64,000 nucleotides of DNA from Sinisalibacter lacisalsi (lineage in GTDB: Bacteria; Pseudomonadota; Alphaproteobacteria; Rhodobacterales; Rhodobacteraceae): the NCBI RefSeq assembly GCF_014640115.1, contig NZ_BMGI01000001.1:828501-892500 (forward strand), given 5' to 3'. The notes under the pieces were generated by a model that did not search any database, was not told the origin of the DNA, and saw nothing but the letters and a program-made list of their open reading frames with translations. Of this stretch, positions 41,511 through 50,128 are shown one piece after another. The first letter of the stretch is position 1; the number at the start of each line of letters is the position of its first letter. The translations under genes and the position numbers were made by a program.

Positions 41511-42863
41511 ATGACAGCCTTGGCACGTGGCTCCAGCCGTTGGCTGGTGGTTCTTGGTGCCGTGCTGATGCAACTCAGCCTCGGCGGAATCTATGCCTGG
41601 TCGGTGTTCACCCCTGCGTTGCTCGACGCCGGCTGGAGCCGAATGGAATCCCAGATCGTGTTTGCCGTCGGGCTCGCCACCTTCGCGCTGGTGATGGTTT
41701 TCGCCGGGCGGCTTCTCACCCGCCATGGCCCGCAGCGGCTGGCCGTTGTCGGCGGGCTGGTGCTGGGTGCGGGCTACCTGCTCACCGGTTTGCTCGGGGC
41801 CACGAGCTTTCCGGTTGTGGTGCTCGGCATCGGCGTGGTTGGCGGCGCGGGGATCGGGCTTGGCTACGTGGTGCCGATCGCTGTTGGCATGCGCTGGTTT
41901 CCCGACCGCAAGGGCATGATCACCGGGCTCGCGGTGGCCGGTTTCGGCTTCGGCGCGATGGGCTGGGTCAAGCTCGCCGGCGCGTGGGGACAACTGATCG
42001 AGACGTTCGGGCTCGGGCCGACCTTCATGATCTACGGCGTCGCCTTCGCCGCGCTCATCCTCATCGGTGCGATCTGGATGCAGATGCCGCCCAAGGGCTG
42101 GGCACCGTCCGGGTTCACACAGGATGCGGCCCATGCCAAGGGCGGCGAGGATTACAGCCTTGCCGAGATGCTGCGCACGCCGCAGTTCTACCTGATGTTC
42201 CTGATCTTCGCGGTTTCCGCCGGTGCCGGGCTGATGAGCGCCGGGCTGATGAAGCTCTACCCGATCGAGGCGCTGATGGCCTCGGGCTATTCCGCCGTCG
42301 AGGCCAGCGCGATCGCGGGCACGGCGATGGCGGTGTTCTTCTCGCTGGCCAATGGCATCGGCCGGATCCTGTGGGGGATGATCTCCGACCGGATCGGGCG
42401 GCGGCGCTCGATCCTGATCATGACCGGGCTGCAGGCGGTAACGCTCTTCGCCTTCACCGCGATGGCCGGAACGCCGTGGCTGCTCTACCTCGGCGCGGCG
42501 ATGATCGGCTTCAACTTCGGCGGCAACTTCGCGCTGTTCCCGGCGCTGACGGCCGATCTCTTCGGCAACGCCCGGGTCGGCCAGAACTACCCTTACGTCT
42601 TTCTCAGCTACGGCGCGGGCGGGATCGTGTTCCCGATCCTCGGCGGCATGCTGGGCGACCTGGGGAACTTCCCGCTCGCCTTTTCGATCACCGCCGCGGC
42701 CTGCCTCGTCGGGATGCTGGCTGCCATGCTGATCCGCAAGCCCGACCACGAGGAAGCCACGCACCACTTCTCGGTGCACGGCTTCCTGCACCAGATGCAC
42801 TGGGACCAGTTGGAAGAGGCGATCGACCACGCGCTGCACCCAGACCATCGCGCCGGCAAGTGA
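41511..42863 (+). CDS. MFS transporter, OFA (oxalate/formate antiporter) family
   Basis: 450 residues with 12 membrane segments. The start of segment 1 (LVVLGAVLMQLSLGGIYAWS) and the FAGRLLTRHGPQRL loop are signatures of the oxalate/formate antiporter subgroup. In segment 11 FLSYGAGGIVFPILGGML is also typical. A His-rich C-terminal tail follows (EEATHHFSVHGFLHQMHWDQ and on). The start at 41511 has GGAGG; an upstream in-frame ATG is less likely. Monocarboxylate transport is likely; the substrate is unknown. Transcribed alone. Confidence 0.88.
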   Translation: MTALARGSSRWLVVLGAVLMQLSLGGIYAWSVFTPALLDAGWSRMESQIVFAVGLATFALVMVFAGRLLTRHGPQRLAVVGGLVLGAGYLLTGLLGATSFPVVVLGIGVVGGAGIGLGYVVPIAVGMRWFPDRKGMITGLAVAGFGFGAMGWVKLAGAWGQLIETFGLGPTFMIYGVAFAALILIGAIWMQMPPKGWAPSGFTQDAAHAKGGEDYSLAEMLRTPQFYLMFLIFAVSAGAGLMSAGLMKLYPIEALMASGYSAVEASAIAGTAMAVFFSLANGIGRILWGMISDRIGRRRSILIMTGLQAVTLFAFTAMAGTPWLLYLGAAMIGFNFGGNFALFPALTADLFGNARVGQNYPYVFLSYGAGGIVFPILGGMLGDLGNFPLAFSITAAACLVGMLAAMLIRKPDHEEATHHFSVHGFLHQMHWDQLEEAIDHALHPDHRAGK

Positions 42864-42940
42864 GCGGCGGGCAAGCGGACCGTCTTGGAAATTCCGCCCG
42901 GATCGGTTAGAGCGGAAAAGACCCCTGAAACGACGGACAG

Positions 42941-44209
42941 GTGAAGCGGCTGGGACGCGCGCTAACGGACAATTGGGCCCTTTTTCTCGGCATGCTGATG
43001 CTGATGGTGGCCAATGGCCTGCTCGGCACCCTGCTCACGATCCGGGGCAATGACCTCGGGTTTTCGATCCTGACGATCTCGCTGATGCAGGCAAGCTATC
43101 CGCTCGGGGCGCTGGCGGGCACCGTCGCGGCGCCCCGGCTGATCGAGAAGGTGGGCCATATCCGCGCCTTTTCGGCGCTGGCCTCGCTGGTTTCGATCGC
43201 GGCGATCGTGCACCTGCTCACCTCCGACCCGTATTCGTGGAGCGCGATGCGCCTGCTCTCGGGCGTCTGCGTGCCGGGGCTTTACGTGATCACCGAAAGC
43301 TGGCTGCACGCCAAGGCCGAAAACCGGATGCGGGCGCAGATCCTTTCGGTCTACTTCATGATCCAGCTGGGCGGCCCGGCGCTCGGCACCGCCATGGTGG
43401 GCCTGCCCGACCCGACCGGGGCGATGCTGTTCGGCGCGGTCTCGATCCTGATTTCGCTCTCGATCGTGCCCCTGCTCCTGTCCGACAACAAGGCGCCCGC
43501 CTATGTCGCGCCGGAGCGGATGCGGCTGCGCCAGCTTTATCGCGTTTCGCCGATGTCGGTGCTGGGGATCTTCGTGGTCAGCATCGGGCTGGGCGCGTGG
43601 TTCATCAGCCTGCCGCTCTACGCGCTCGCGCGCGGCTTCAACGAGGCGCAGGCCTCCGGCGCGCTGGTGGTGGCGATGATCGCCTCGGCGCTGGTGCAAT
43701 ACCCGCTGGGCTGGCTCGCCGATCACGTCGACCGGCGGCAGGTGGTGATCGGGCTCGGCCTACTGGCCACCGCGGCCGCGGTATGGCTGGCGGTCGATCG
43801 GTCTGCGTCCCTCGTGGTGATCGGCTTCTCGGTGATCGCGGCGGCCACCCTGCCGATCTACTCGATCCTTGCCGCCCATGCCAACGATCACCTCACCCGC
43901 GCCCAGATCGTGCCCGCGAGCGGCACGATGGCCTTCCTGCTCCAGCTCGGACAGTTTTTCGGCGCTCTCATCGGCCCCAACACCATCCCGCTCGCCGGTG
44001 GCCGGGGCCTGCTGATCATGCTGGCGGTGATCTGCCTGGCCGTCACCCTGATCGCGATCGCCCGACGCGTGCGAACGCAGGCGCCGCAAGAGACCGGCGA
44101 AACCCCGGTGACCGGGGTTCTCGGAATCGCGCAGCCGGGGGTGTTCCAGGCCGAGGTGATGGCCGAAGAGGCGGAAGAGCGGCGCGACCCTACTGGTTCT
44201 GGGCGATGA
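42941..44209 (+). CDS. MFS transporter (YcaD-like)
   Basis: 422 residues starting with GTG, 12 membrane segments. LRLLSGVCVPGLYVITESWL-type sequence (AMRLLSGVCVPGLYVITES) in segment 4 and YPLGWLADHVDRRQV after segment 8 are the features of the YcaD/uncharacterised MFS subgroup. The C-terminal 40 residues are soluble and proline/glutamate-rich. Its last 20 nt overlap the convergent zinc-ribbon gene. The GTG start lacks a strong ribosome site; the first hydrophobic segment begins soon after, so the start is acceptable. Substrate unknown. Confidence 0.85.
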   Translation: MKRLGRALTDNWALFLGMLMLMVANGLLGTLLTIRGNDLGFSILTISLMQASYPLGALAGTVAAPRLIEKVGHIRAFSALASLVSIAAIVHLLTSDPYSWSAMRLLSGVCVPGLYVITESWLHAKAENRMRAQILSVYFMIQLGGPALGTAMVGLPDPTGAMLFGAVSILISLSIVPLLLSDNKAPAYVAPERMRLRQLYRVSPMSVLGIFVVSIGLGAWFISLPLYALARGFNEAQASGALVVAMIASALVQYPLGWLADHVDRRQVVIGLGLLATAAAVWLAVDRSASLVVIGFSVIAAATLPIYSILAAHANDHLTRAQIVPASGTMAFLLQLGQFFGALIGPNTIPLAGGRGLLIMLAVICLAVTLIAIARRVRTQAPQETGETPVTGVLGIAQPGVFQAEVMAEEAEERRDPTGSGR

Positions 44210-45308
44210 AATACCCGATCGTCCCGCCGACCACCGCCAGCACCAGCACCGCGAAGGCGATTTTCCAGGCCGACCATGGGCGTTCGCCCTGCACCTTGCC
44301 GGTGCGGGCATTGACCACGAAGCGGTAGCTTTTGCCGCGATACTTGTAGGCCGCCATCCAGATCGGCAGCAGGATGTGCTTGAAGGTCACGTCGGAAACC
44401 GAGGTGTTGACGTTGTGCACCCGCTGGCGGTCGCCACCGATATCGCGGCGCACGTCGCGCAGGATCACCTGGTCCATGTAGGCGCGGGCCTCATCGTAGC
44501 CCTCGGGAAGCTCGATCGTGTAGCCCTCGGCGCGGTATCCGGCGAGAAACTCCGGCCGGTAGGGCTCCAGCGCCTTCAGATCCCAGGGCTCCAGCCCGTC
44601 TGTGTAGCGCTTGGGCAGGGCGCGCGAGGCGAGCACCAGAACGTCGTCGAAGAACCGCGCGACCCGGCCCGACTTCGGGCTCCAGCGCACCCGCTGCTCG
44701 CGCACCTGCACGCGCTTGCCGTCGCGCATCACCGTTTTCGTGACGTAATAGACCGTGCCGCGCTCGCCCCGGTAGGACGAGGCGGTATCGGCGTCGAAGG
44801 TCCAGTAGGGCACGTAGATGCCCGACATCCGGCGGCCCTTGCGGGCGTAGTCCTTCAACCCGTTCGGCGCGAACCACAGCCGCCCGAGCCAATCCGTCAT
44901 CGCCTTGCGCGCCTGGCCCTCGTCAAGCGAGAACGGCAGGAGCCCGCCGGGCTTGATGTGGCGATGGGTGCCGGTATCGGTCACCACCGGGGTGGCGCAA
45001 TAGGGGCATTCGGCGGCGTGCAGATCGGCATCGAACTCCACCTGCGCGCCGCAATTGGGGCAGGACGAAACCCGGGTGACCTCCATCTCGGCCTCGGGCA
45101 ATTGCGCCCGCATCGCTGCCTCGAAATCCAGCTCGTGCATCGCCCCGGCCCGGCCGTCTTCGCTGTCGATCTCGTGGCTGTGGCCGCAATGATCGCAGAT
45201 CAACAGGCCCGCCGGCGCATCGAAGCGCAGATCGGCGCCGCATTGCGGGCAGGGGAAGCGGTGTTCCTCCACCGGGGCCGGCGGCGGCGGGGGCATGTCT
45301 TGGGCCAT
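44190..45308 (-). CDS. zinc-ribbon membrane protein of the SPFH/TelA block
   Basis: 372 residues. Two zinc ribbons: CPQCGADL...CDHCGHS at about 20-42 and CPNCGAQ...CPYCATP at about 83-105. A beta-rich central part (GIYVPYWTFDADTASSYRGE, YYVTKTV) carries no enzyme motif. One C-terminal membrane helix (WKIAFAVLVLAVVGGTIGYF) follows. Databases often label such proteins as replication factor Y-like helicases, but no helicase motif is present. Last gene of the seven-gene minus-strand block, which together suggests a membrane-surface sensor or scaffold. Start at 45308 after GGAGGC. Confidence 0.8.
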   Translation of the reverse strand: MAQDMPPPPPAPVEEHRFPCPQCGADLRFDAPAGLLICDHCGHSHEIDSEDGRAGAMHELDFEAAMRAQLPEAEMEVTRVSSCPNCGAQVEFDADLHAAECPYCATPVVTDTGTHRHIKPGGLLPFSLDEGQARKAMTDWLGRLWFAPNGLKDYARKGRRMSGIYVPYWTFDADTASSYRGERGTVYYVTKTVMRDGKRVQVREQRVRWSPKSGRVARFFDDVLVLASRALPKRYTDGLEPWDLKALEPYRPEFLAGYRAEGYTIELPEGYDEARAYMDQVILRDVRRDIGGDRQRVHNVNTSVSDVTFKHILLPIWMAAYKYRGKSYRFVVNARTGKVQGERPWSAWKIAFAVLVLAVVGGTIGYFIAQNQ

Positions 45309-45309
45309 G

Positions 45310-45678
45310 TCACTTGCCTCCGGGGTGTTCGAAGCTGACCAGTTGCGCCACCTGGTGCGCGGCGACCGAGGTGAAGCGGATGACGTGGCAATAGAGCCGG
45401 GTTTGCCCCGCACGGGTGACCCGGCCCGAGACCGACCCGGCCTTGCCGTGGGTGACCACCTGCTCGACGCGGATTTTCTCGGCCGGGGCCACAGCCTCCA
45501 GGGCGGCGACGATCGCCGAGCGGCCGGCGAGGGCACCCGAGGCGCCATCCCAGGTGGCCGCTTCGGCCAGCGTGGATGGATCGAGACGGCCCACGCCCAT
45601 CAGCGCGAGCGCGATCTGCTCGGCCCGCGCCTCCTCGGCGCTGTCGCCGGACCCGGCGATTCGGATCACTTCCGTCAT
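45310..45678 (-). CDS. hypothetical NTF2-like small protein
   Basis: 122 residues, no signal peptide. Layout: an N-terminal helix (EEARAEQIALALMGVGRLDP), a helix-plus-ASGALAGRSAIVAALEAV, then several beta strands (RLYCHVIRFTSV). The order resembles SnoaL/NTF2-like domains but no catalytic residues can be pointed out. Placed between SPFH (5-nt gap) and the zinc-ribbon gene (1-nt gap), so it is part of the block. Function unknown. Confidence 0.7.
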   Translation of the reverse strand: MTEVIRIAGSGDSAEEARAEQIALALMGVGRLDPSTLAEAATWDGASGALAGRSAIVAALEAVAPAEKIRVEQVVTHGKAGSVSGRVTRAGQTRLYCHVIRFTSVAAHQVAQLVSFEHPGGK

Positions 45679-45683
45679 CGGCT

Positions 45684-46817
45684 TCAGCCCGCGGGTGGTG
45701 GCGGTGGCGGCATCACGGTGAACAGCTGAGCCAGCTCGTCGAGGTCGCCCGCGGGTTTCCACCCGTCCTGCCCCGCGGTCCAGACAAGGCTTTCGCGCGT
45801 CAGCTCACCCGCCTGCGCCTTCTGGCCCATGGTGGCGCGGCTGAAGGGCCCATGCGTTTCGCCGTTGAGCGCGATGTGCCAGACCTTTTCCACCGGCGGG
45901 GGCGGCGGCGGGGCGGCGGGCTGTTGCGCGGCGGCCGGGGCGGCCTGCGCAGGGGCTGCCCCCCAAGGCCCGGCCTGCGCCATCTGCCCGGCCATACCCA
46001 TGCCCAGCCCGGCGCCCATGCCGGCGCCCATCGAGGCGGCCATGGCGGAGTTTTCCGCGCCCATCGCCTCGGCGGCGTTGAACTTCATGTACTGGTCGAG
46101 GTTGCCGACGATCCCCATCGAGGTGCGCTTGTCGAGCGCCTGCTCGACGGCGGCGGGCAGCGAGATGTTCTCGATGTAGAACTCGGGGATCTCGAGGCCA
46201 TACTCGGCAACCACCTTGGAGATCTCGCCGGCCACCAGCTTGCCAAGCTCCCGCGTGTTCGCCGCCATGTCGAGCACCGGGATGCCCGAGCCCGCGACGA
46301 TGCGCGAAAACGCCTGCACGATGATGTTGCGCACCTGGTAGCTGATCTCGTCCATGGTGAACTCGCCGTCGGTGCCGACGATCTCACTGAGGAAGCGCCC
46401 GGCATCGTTCACACGCACGGTGTAGGTGCCGAAAGCGCGGATGCGCACCGGGCCGAATTCGGGATCACGGCACATGATCGGGTTTTTCGTGCCCCACTTC
46501 AGGTCAGTGAAGCGGGTGGTGTTGACGAAATAGATCTCGCTCTTGAAGGGCGATTTGAAGGCATGATCCCAGTGCTGCAGACTGGTCATGATCGGCATGT
46601 TGTTGGTTTCGAGCATGTAGAGCCCGGGGGTGAACACGTCGGCCAGCTGCCCCTCGTGCACGAACACCGCCGCCTGCCCCTCGCGCACGGTGAGCTTGGC
46701 GCCATACTTGATCTCGTGGCCCTCGCGCTGGAAGCGCCAGACCATGGTGTCGCGGGTGTCGTCGGTCCAGTGGATGACGTCGATGAACTGGCCGGAAAGA
46801 AAATCGAGAATGCCCAT
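45684..46817 (-). CDS. SPFH domain protein with C-terminal GYF_2-like domain
   Basis: 377 residues. N-terminal SPFH/virus-type region (about 1-260): LTVREGQAAVFVHEGQLADVF, IRIRAFGTYTVRV-like FGPVRIRAFGTYTVRV, and QVRNIIVQAFSRIVAG. A Gly/Ala/Met linker and poly-Pro (about 255-312) lead to a GYF_2-type domain (WHIALNGETHGPFSRATMGQ and GWKPAGDLDELAQLF, about 316-368). No signal peptide or membrane segment; such proteins assemble into rings on membranes. The GYF domain may bind the proline-rich partner tails. A central scaffold of the block is inferred. Confidence 0.87.
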   Translation of the reverse strand: MGILDFLSGQFIDVIHWTDDTRDTMVWRFQREGHEIKYGAKLTVREGQAAVFVHEGQLADVFTPGLYMLETNNMPIMTSLQHWDHAFKSPFKSEIYFVNTTRFTDLKWGTKNPIMCRDPEFGPVRIRAFGTYTVRVNDAGRFLSEIVGTDGEFTMDEISYQVRNIIVQAFSRIVAGSGIPVLDMAANTRELGKLVAGEISKVVAEYGLEIPEFYIENISLPAAVEQALDKRTSMGIVGNLDQYMKFNAAEAMGAENSAMAASMGAGMGAGLGMGMAGQMAQAGPWGAAPAQAAPAAAQQPAAPPPPPPVEKVWHIALNGETHGPFSRATMGQKAQAGELTRESLVWTAGQDGWKPAGDLDELAQLFTVMPPPPPPAG

Positions 46818-46826
46818 GTTGGTCTC

Positions 46827-47774
46827 CTATACTTCGCCGCCCATCAATTCGCGGGCAATGCGCTCCACGATCGGGCGCGCTTCGGTCTCGGTCATGCCCG
46901 GGCGCAGGCGCTCGTCGTAAAGCATCTTGAGCAAGAGTTCGTCGTGCCGGGTGAGGAAGGCGAATTCCTCGTCGTCGTTGAAGATCGAGGGGCGCGCGAG
47001 CTGATAATCGTTGGAAAGCCCCATGCCTTGGGTGATTTCCTCATGCAGGCAGGAGGCGCGCAGCAGGTCGGGATGTTCGGCGCGGATCACGGCGACGGCC
47101 TGATGATAGGTGCCGTCGCTCTCCGGGTCGGTGGCGAAAGCGAGGCAATAGGTGGTGCGTGGCAGGTTGACCACGGTGTTGAGCGCGGTGGGCGAGATAT
47201 TGGGCATGATCCGGCGCAGCGTCGGCCCGAGCGCCCGGCGCTCATCCTCGTTCACCACGAAAACCCGGAAATTGCCTTGCCCCGCGGGAACCTGGCTGAT
47301 CCGGTGGCCGGTGGCGTTTGCGATCCGCGACACGAGCCGCGCGGTTTCGTTGCTGTCCCGGGTGCGGGCGCTTGGCGGCACCGAGGCGCCGAACTCGATC
47401 GACAAGGTCACCGGCTTGGTCCAGCGGTGCAGCCGGCTCGCGCTCTCGCGCGCGACCAGCCGACCGCCGATTTCGGAATATTCCTCGTAGAGCGCGATCT
47501 TGATGAAGTTGCGCACCAGTTCACGCGTGCCGAACGGCGCGTCCGGGCCGCCGCCCCCGGTGCGCATCAGCCCTTGCGAGAGCAACCCGTTCTGAACCCG
47601 CCGGTAGTAATCGGCAAGCTCGGCGCTGGTCGAAGAGGGCGGCGCGGAGATCTCGGCCGGCGCCGGTCGGGGCATGGGCGCGACGGATTGCGCCGCACGC
47701 GGATCACCCGCCTCGCAGCCCGACAGAACCGCCCCCGCCATGAGCGCGAGGCCCAGTGCCGCACCAATCCGCAT
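46827..47774 (-). CDS. DUF2927 family lipoprotein
   Basis: 315 residues. Lipoprotein signal ends at VLSGC, with Cys20 lipidated. DUF2927 follows (about 70-300). It includes LHEEITQGMGLSNDYQLARP, a sequence that looks like a decayed HExxH zinc site (HEEIT-Q) with a second part downstream. Similar proteins are annotated as secreted metal-dependent proteases or stress proteins; whether this one is active is uncertain. Flanked by SPFH (9 nt) and telA (3 nt) in the same direction. An outer-membrane or periplasmic partner of the block. Confidence 0.82.
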   Translation of the reverse strand: MRIGAALGLALMAGAVLSGCEAGDPRAAQSVAPMPRPAPAEISAPPSSTSAELADYYRRVQNGLLSQGLMRTGGGGPDAPFGTRELVRNFIKIALYEEYSEIGGRLVARESASRLHRWTKPVTLSIEFGASVPPSARTRDSNETARLVSRIANATGHRISQVPAGQGNFRVFVVNEDERRALGPTLRRIMPNISPTALNTVVNLPRTTYCLAFATDPESDGTYHQAVAVIRAEHPDLLRASCLHEEITQGMGLSNDYQLARPSIFNDDEEFAFLTRHDELLLKMLYDERLRPGMTETEARPIVERIARELMGGEV

Positions 47775-47777
47775 CGC

Positions 47778-48974
47778 CTACTTTCCCTCGACCGCACTGC
47801 CAAGTTCATGGCCAGAAGCGGTGCCGCGCGCCTTGGCGGAGGAGAGCGCGTTCTTCAATTCGGATTCCATCTTCTGCAGCTCCTCTTCCGCCGCCGCGCG
47901 CTTGGCCTTGCCCTCGTCGGCGATCTGCAGGCTTTCCTCGATGGTGGCGATGAGATCGGCGTTGGCCGACTTGATCGCCTCGATATCGAAGACGCCGCGC
48001 TCCATTTCCTCGCGCACCGCCTTGTTGGCCTCGCGCAGGTTGGCGGCGTTGGCTTGCAGCAGCTCGTTGGTCAGGTCTGACGCCGCCTTGACGGCCCTGG
48101 CCGCTTCCGCCGAGCGCTGGATCGTCACCGCCTGGGCAAGCTGGGTTTCCCACAGCGGCACGGTGTTGACCAGCGTGGAGTTGATCTTGGTCACGAGGCT
48201 CTTGTCGTTCTCCTGCACCAGCCGGATCGAGGGCAGGCTCTGCATCGTCACCTGGCGGGTGAGCTTGAGATCATGCACCCGGCGTTCCAGGTCATCGCGC
48301 GCGGCGCGCAGGTCGCGCAGCTCCTGCGCCATGATCACGCCCTGATCTTCCGGCGCGGCCTCGACCTCTTTTTCCTTCGCCGGGATCGTCTCGCCATCAA
48401 GCTCCTTCAGCTTGGCCTCGCCCGCGGCGATGTAGAGCGCCAGTTCGTCGTAGAAATCGAGTGTCTTCTCGTAGAGCTTGTCGAGCGACTTGATGTCCTT
48501 CAGCAGCGCGTGCTCGTGGTGCAGAAGGTTGTCGGTGATCTTGTCTATCTGGCCCTGCACGTCTTCGTAGCGGGCCATGAACTTCGCCGCCGGGGCGGTG
48601 CGGCCGAGCAGCTTTTCCCACCACGACCGCTGGCGCCGCATGTCGAGCTCGGTCACCGAGAAGCCGCGGATCGTGGTGACGATATCGCGCAAGCCGTCGC
48701 CCGCGGGGCCAACGTCCTTGTTGCGCACGCCCTGGAGCATTTCCTGGCTGATGACCTGAAGTTCGGCCTGGGCCGCCGAGCCGAAACCGATGATCGACTG
48801 GCTGTTGGCCATGTCGATCTCCGCCATGCGCGTCTCGATCGCGGCCTTCTGGTCGGCGTCGGCTTCCTCGAACGGCACGAGGGCAGTGGAGGGTTCGGCC
48901 AGGATCACGGCGGTGACTTCCTCCACAGCCTTGAGATCTTCCTGCGCCTTCTGGCGGTTTTCAACTACAGACAT
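47778..48974 (-). CDS. telA: TelA family toxic-anion-resistance protein
   Basis: 398 residues, almost wholly alpha-helical with long coiled coils (AKFMARYEDVQGQIDKITDN; AQELRDLRAARDDLERRVHD; EEELQKMESELKNALSS). The TelA core is SIRLVQENDKSLVTKINSTL and TVPLWETQLAQAVTIQRSA. No signal peptide. TelA/YaaN proteins were linked to tellurite resistance and, in comparative work, to Ter-type membrane stress systems with XpaC. Here xpaC follows directly upstream. Actual tellurite resistance is not shown by the sequence. Confidence 0.9.
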   Translation of the reverse strand: MSVVENRQKAQEDLKAVEEVTAVILAEPSTALVPFEEADADQKAAIETRMAEIDMANSQSIIGFGSAAQAELQVISQEMLQGVRNKDVGPAGDGLRDIVTTIRGFSVTELDMRRQRSWWEKLLGRTAPAAKFMARYEDVQGQIDKITDNLLHHEHALLKDIKSLDKLYEKTLDFYDELALYIAAGEAKLKELDGETIPAKEKEVEAAPEDQGVIMAQELRDLRAARDDLERRVHDLKLTRQVTMQSLPSIRLVQENDKSLVTKINSTLVNTVPLWETQLAQAVTIQRSAEAARAVKAASDLTNELLQANAANLREANKAVREEMERGVFDIEAIKSANADLIATIEESLQIADEGKAKRAAAEEELQKMESELKNALSSAKARGTASGHELGSAVEGK

Positions 48975-48986
48975 TTCATTCCCTCG

Positions 48987-49892
48987 CTAATTCTGATCGT
49001 TCGTCATGCGCACACCCTCGCGGGCGAGCCTTTCGCGCAGCACCTCGATCTCGACGTTGAGATCGCTGCGGTCGTCAATAAGCAGTTTCTGTGTCTTGCC
49101 CGTGAAATTCGCTTCAAGGTCGTCGAGCAGTTGCAGGTAATCCGCCCGCGCTTCGGCGCTGCGCGAGCGGGCATAGATATCGGCGAACTTGGCCGTCGCG
49201 TCGCGCGCGCCGACGAGGTAGACGGAGAGATACTTGCGCGAGGCCGTGAGGTCGCGCGGGTCGTCCTCGATGGTGCGGAACATGGCGCGCGCGGTCGTGA
49301 GGAAGCGGTCGACGCGGGCCTCCAACTGGCGGTCGCGGGCGCGCTGGATCGCATCCTTCATCGCGGCAAGATGCTTTTCGGCCTCGCCCACCGCGCGCGC
49401 CACGCGGTCGGTCTGGAAGGTGTCGATGCCCTCCATCCCCTTGTCTTTCAGCGGGTCGAGCCCGAAGGCGAATCCATGCAGCACCGCCCCCAGCACCGCG
49501 AAGATCGCCGCACTCACCACCCCGCCATCGGCGAAGGCGGCAAGGCCGAGCCCCGCGCCGGTGAGGATGCTGGCGAAGATCTTGCGCGGAATCGCCGGGC
49601 GGCGCGCGATCTTGCGCGCGTCATAGGCTTCCTGTGCAAGGATGCCCTCGCGGGTGAGCCATGCGGCGAGGATGAGCAGTCCGAAAGCGGCCAACGTCAT
49701 CGCCAGCCCGACCGGGGCGAGGAAAAACGCCCGCACCGCCAGCGGCAGCGGCGCGAGAAAGAGAAAGTTCACCCGGCCGCCGGCCTTGGTGCGCACCTGC
49801 CCCGCATAGGGGCTGGCCTGCGACGGGGGATGTGCGGGCGTCGGACCTGGTTTCGGCTCGGGGCTGTGCCGCCCGCCATAGCGCTGCGCCAT
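48987..49892 (-). CDS. XpaC-like 5-bromo-4-chloroindolyl phosphate hydrolysis family protein
   Basis: 301 residues. A basic, proline-rich N terminus (GGRHSPEPKPGPTPAHPP) precedes two or three membrane segments (VGLAMTLAAFGLLILAAWL; GVVSAAIFAVLGAVLHGF). A coiled-coil XpaC domain follows (AEKHLAAMKDAIQRARDRQL; KYLSVYLVGARDATAKFADI). XpaC and TelA genes are neighbours in many bacteria. Its ATG overlaps the stop of the 27-residue gene (TGATG). The proline-rich head could be recognised by the GYF domain of the SPFH protein; this is inference. Confidence 0.87.
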   Translation of the reverse strand: MAQRYGGRHSPEPKPGPTPAHPPSQASPYAGQVRTKAGGRVNFLFLAPLPLAVRAFFLAPVGLAMTLAAFGLLILAAWLTREGILAQEAYDARKIARRPAIPRKIFASILTGAGLGLAAFADGGVVSAAIFAVLGAVLHGFAFGLDPLKDKGMEGIDTFQTDRVARAVGEAEKHLAAMKDAIQRARDRQLEARVDRFLTTARAMFRTIEDDPRDLTASRKYLSVYLVGARDATAKFADIYARSRSAEARADYLQLLDDLEANFTGKTQKLLIDDRSDLNVEIEVLRERLAREGVRMTNDQN

Positions 49893-49975
49893 CACGCCCC
49901 CCCCGTGATCGACACGTAGAGGATCAACGCCACGAGGAGGAAAAACGACAGTTTCTGCAACCCGGTATCGGACAC
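49892..49975 (-). CDS. 27-residue membrane microprotein
   Basis: A GTG-started frame of 28 codons, too short for usual gene calling. It begins MSDTGLQKLSFFLLVALILY and closes after a few more residues with TGGA, so it consists of one membrane helix with short polar ends. A purine-rich ribosome site (AAGGGGAG) lies shortly before the GTG. The stop overlaps the XpaC start (TGATG), which implies translational coupling. First gene of the block. The strict coupling and clean helix make chance unlikely; function unknown, perhaps assisting XpaC insertion or assembly. Confidence 0.65.
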   Translation of the reverse strand: MSDTGLQKLSFFLLVALILYVSITGGA

Positions 49976-50128
49976 GACACTCCCCTTCTGCCGGACAGCC
50001 CGGCAGGCTCAGATATAGGGCCTGCGCGGCGGCCTTGCCAGAATATTCCGGGGGAATATCGCGCCTGTGCTCCCCTTTGCCGATCGCGCCACGAGCGCGG
50101 CGGTGCCGCCGGACCTGCCCGCGCGCGA

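Noticed and set aside
44190-45308. Helicase or primosomal protein annotation for the zinc-ribbon protein
   Set aside because: Only zinc ribbons, a beta-rich middle and one membrane helix are present; no Walker or helicase motif was seen.
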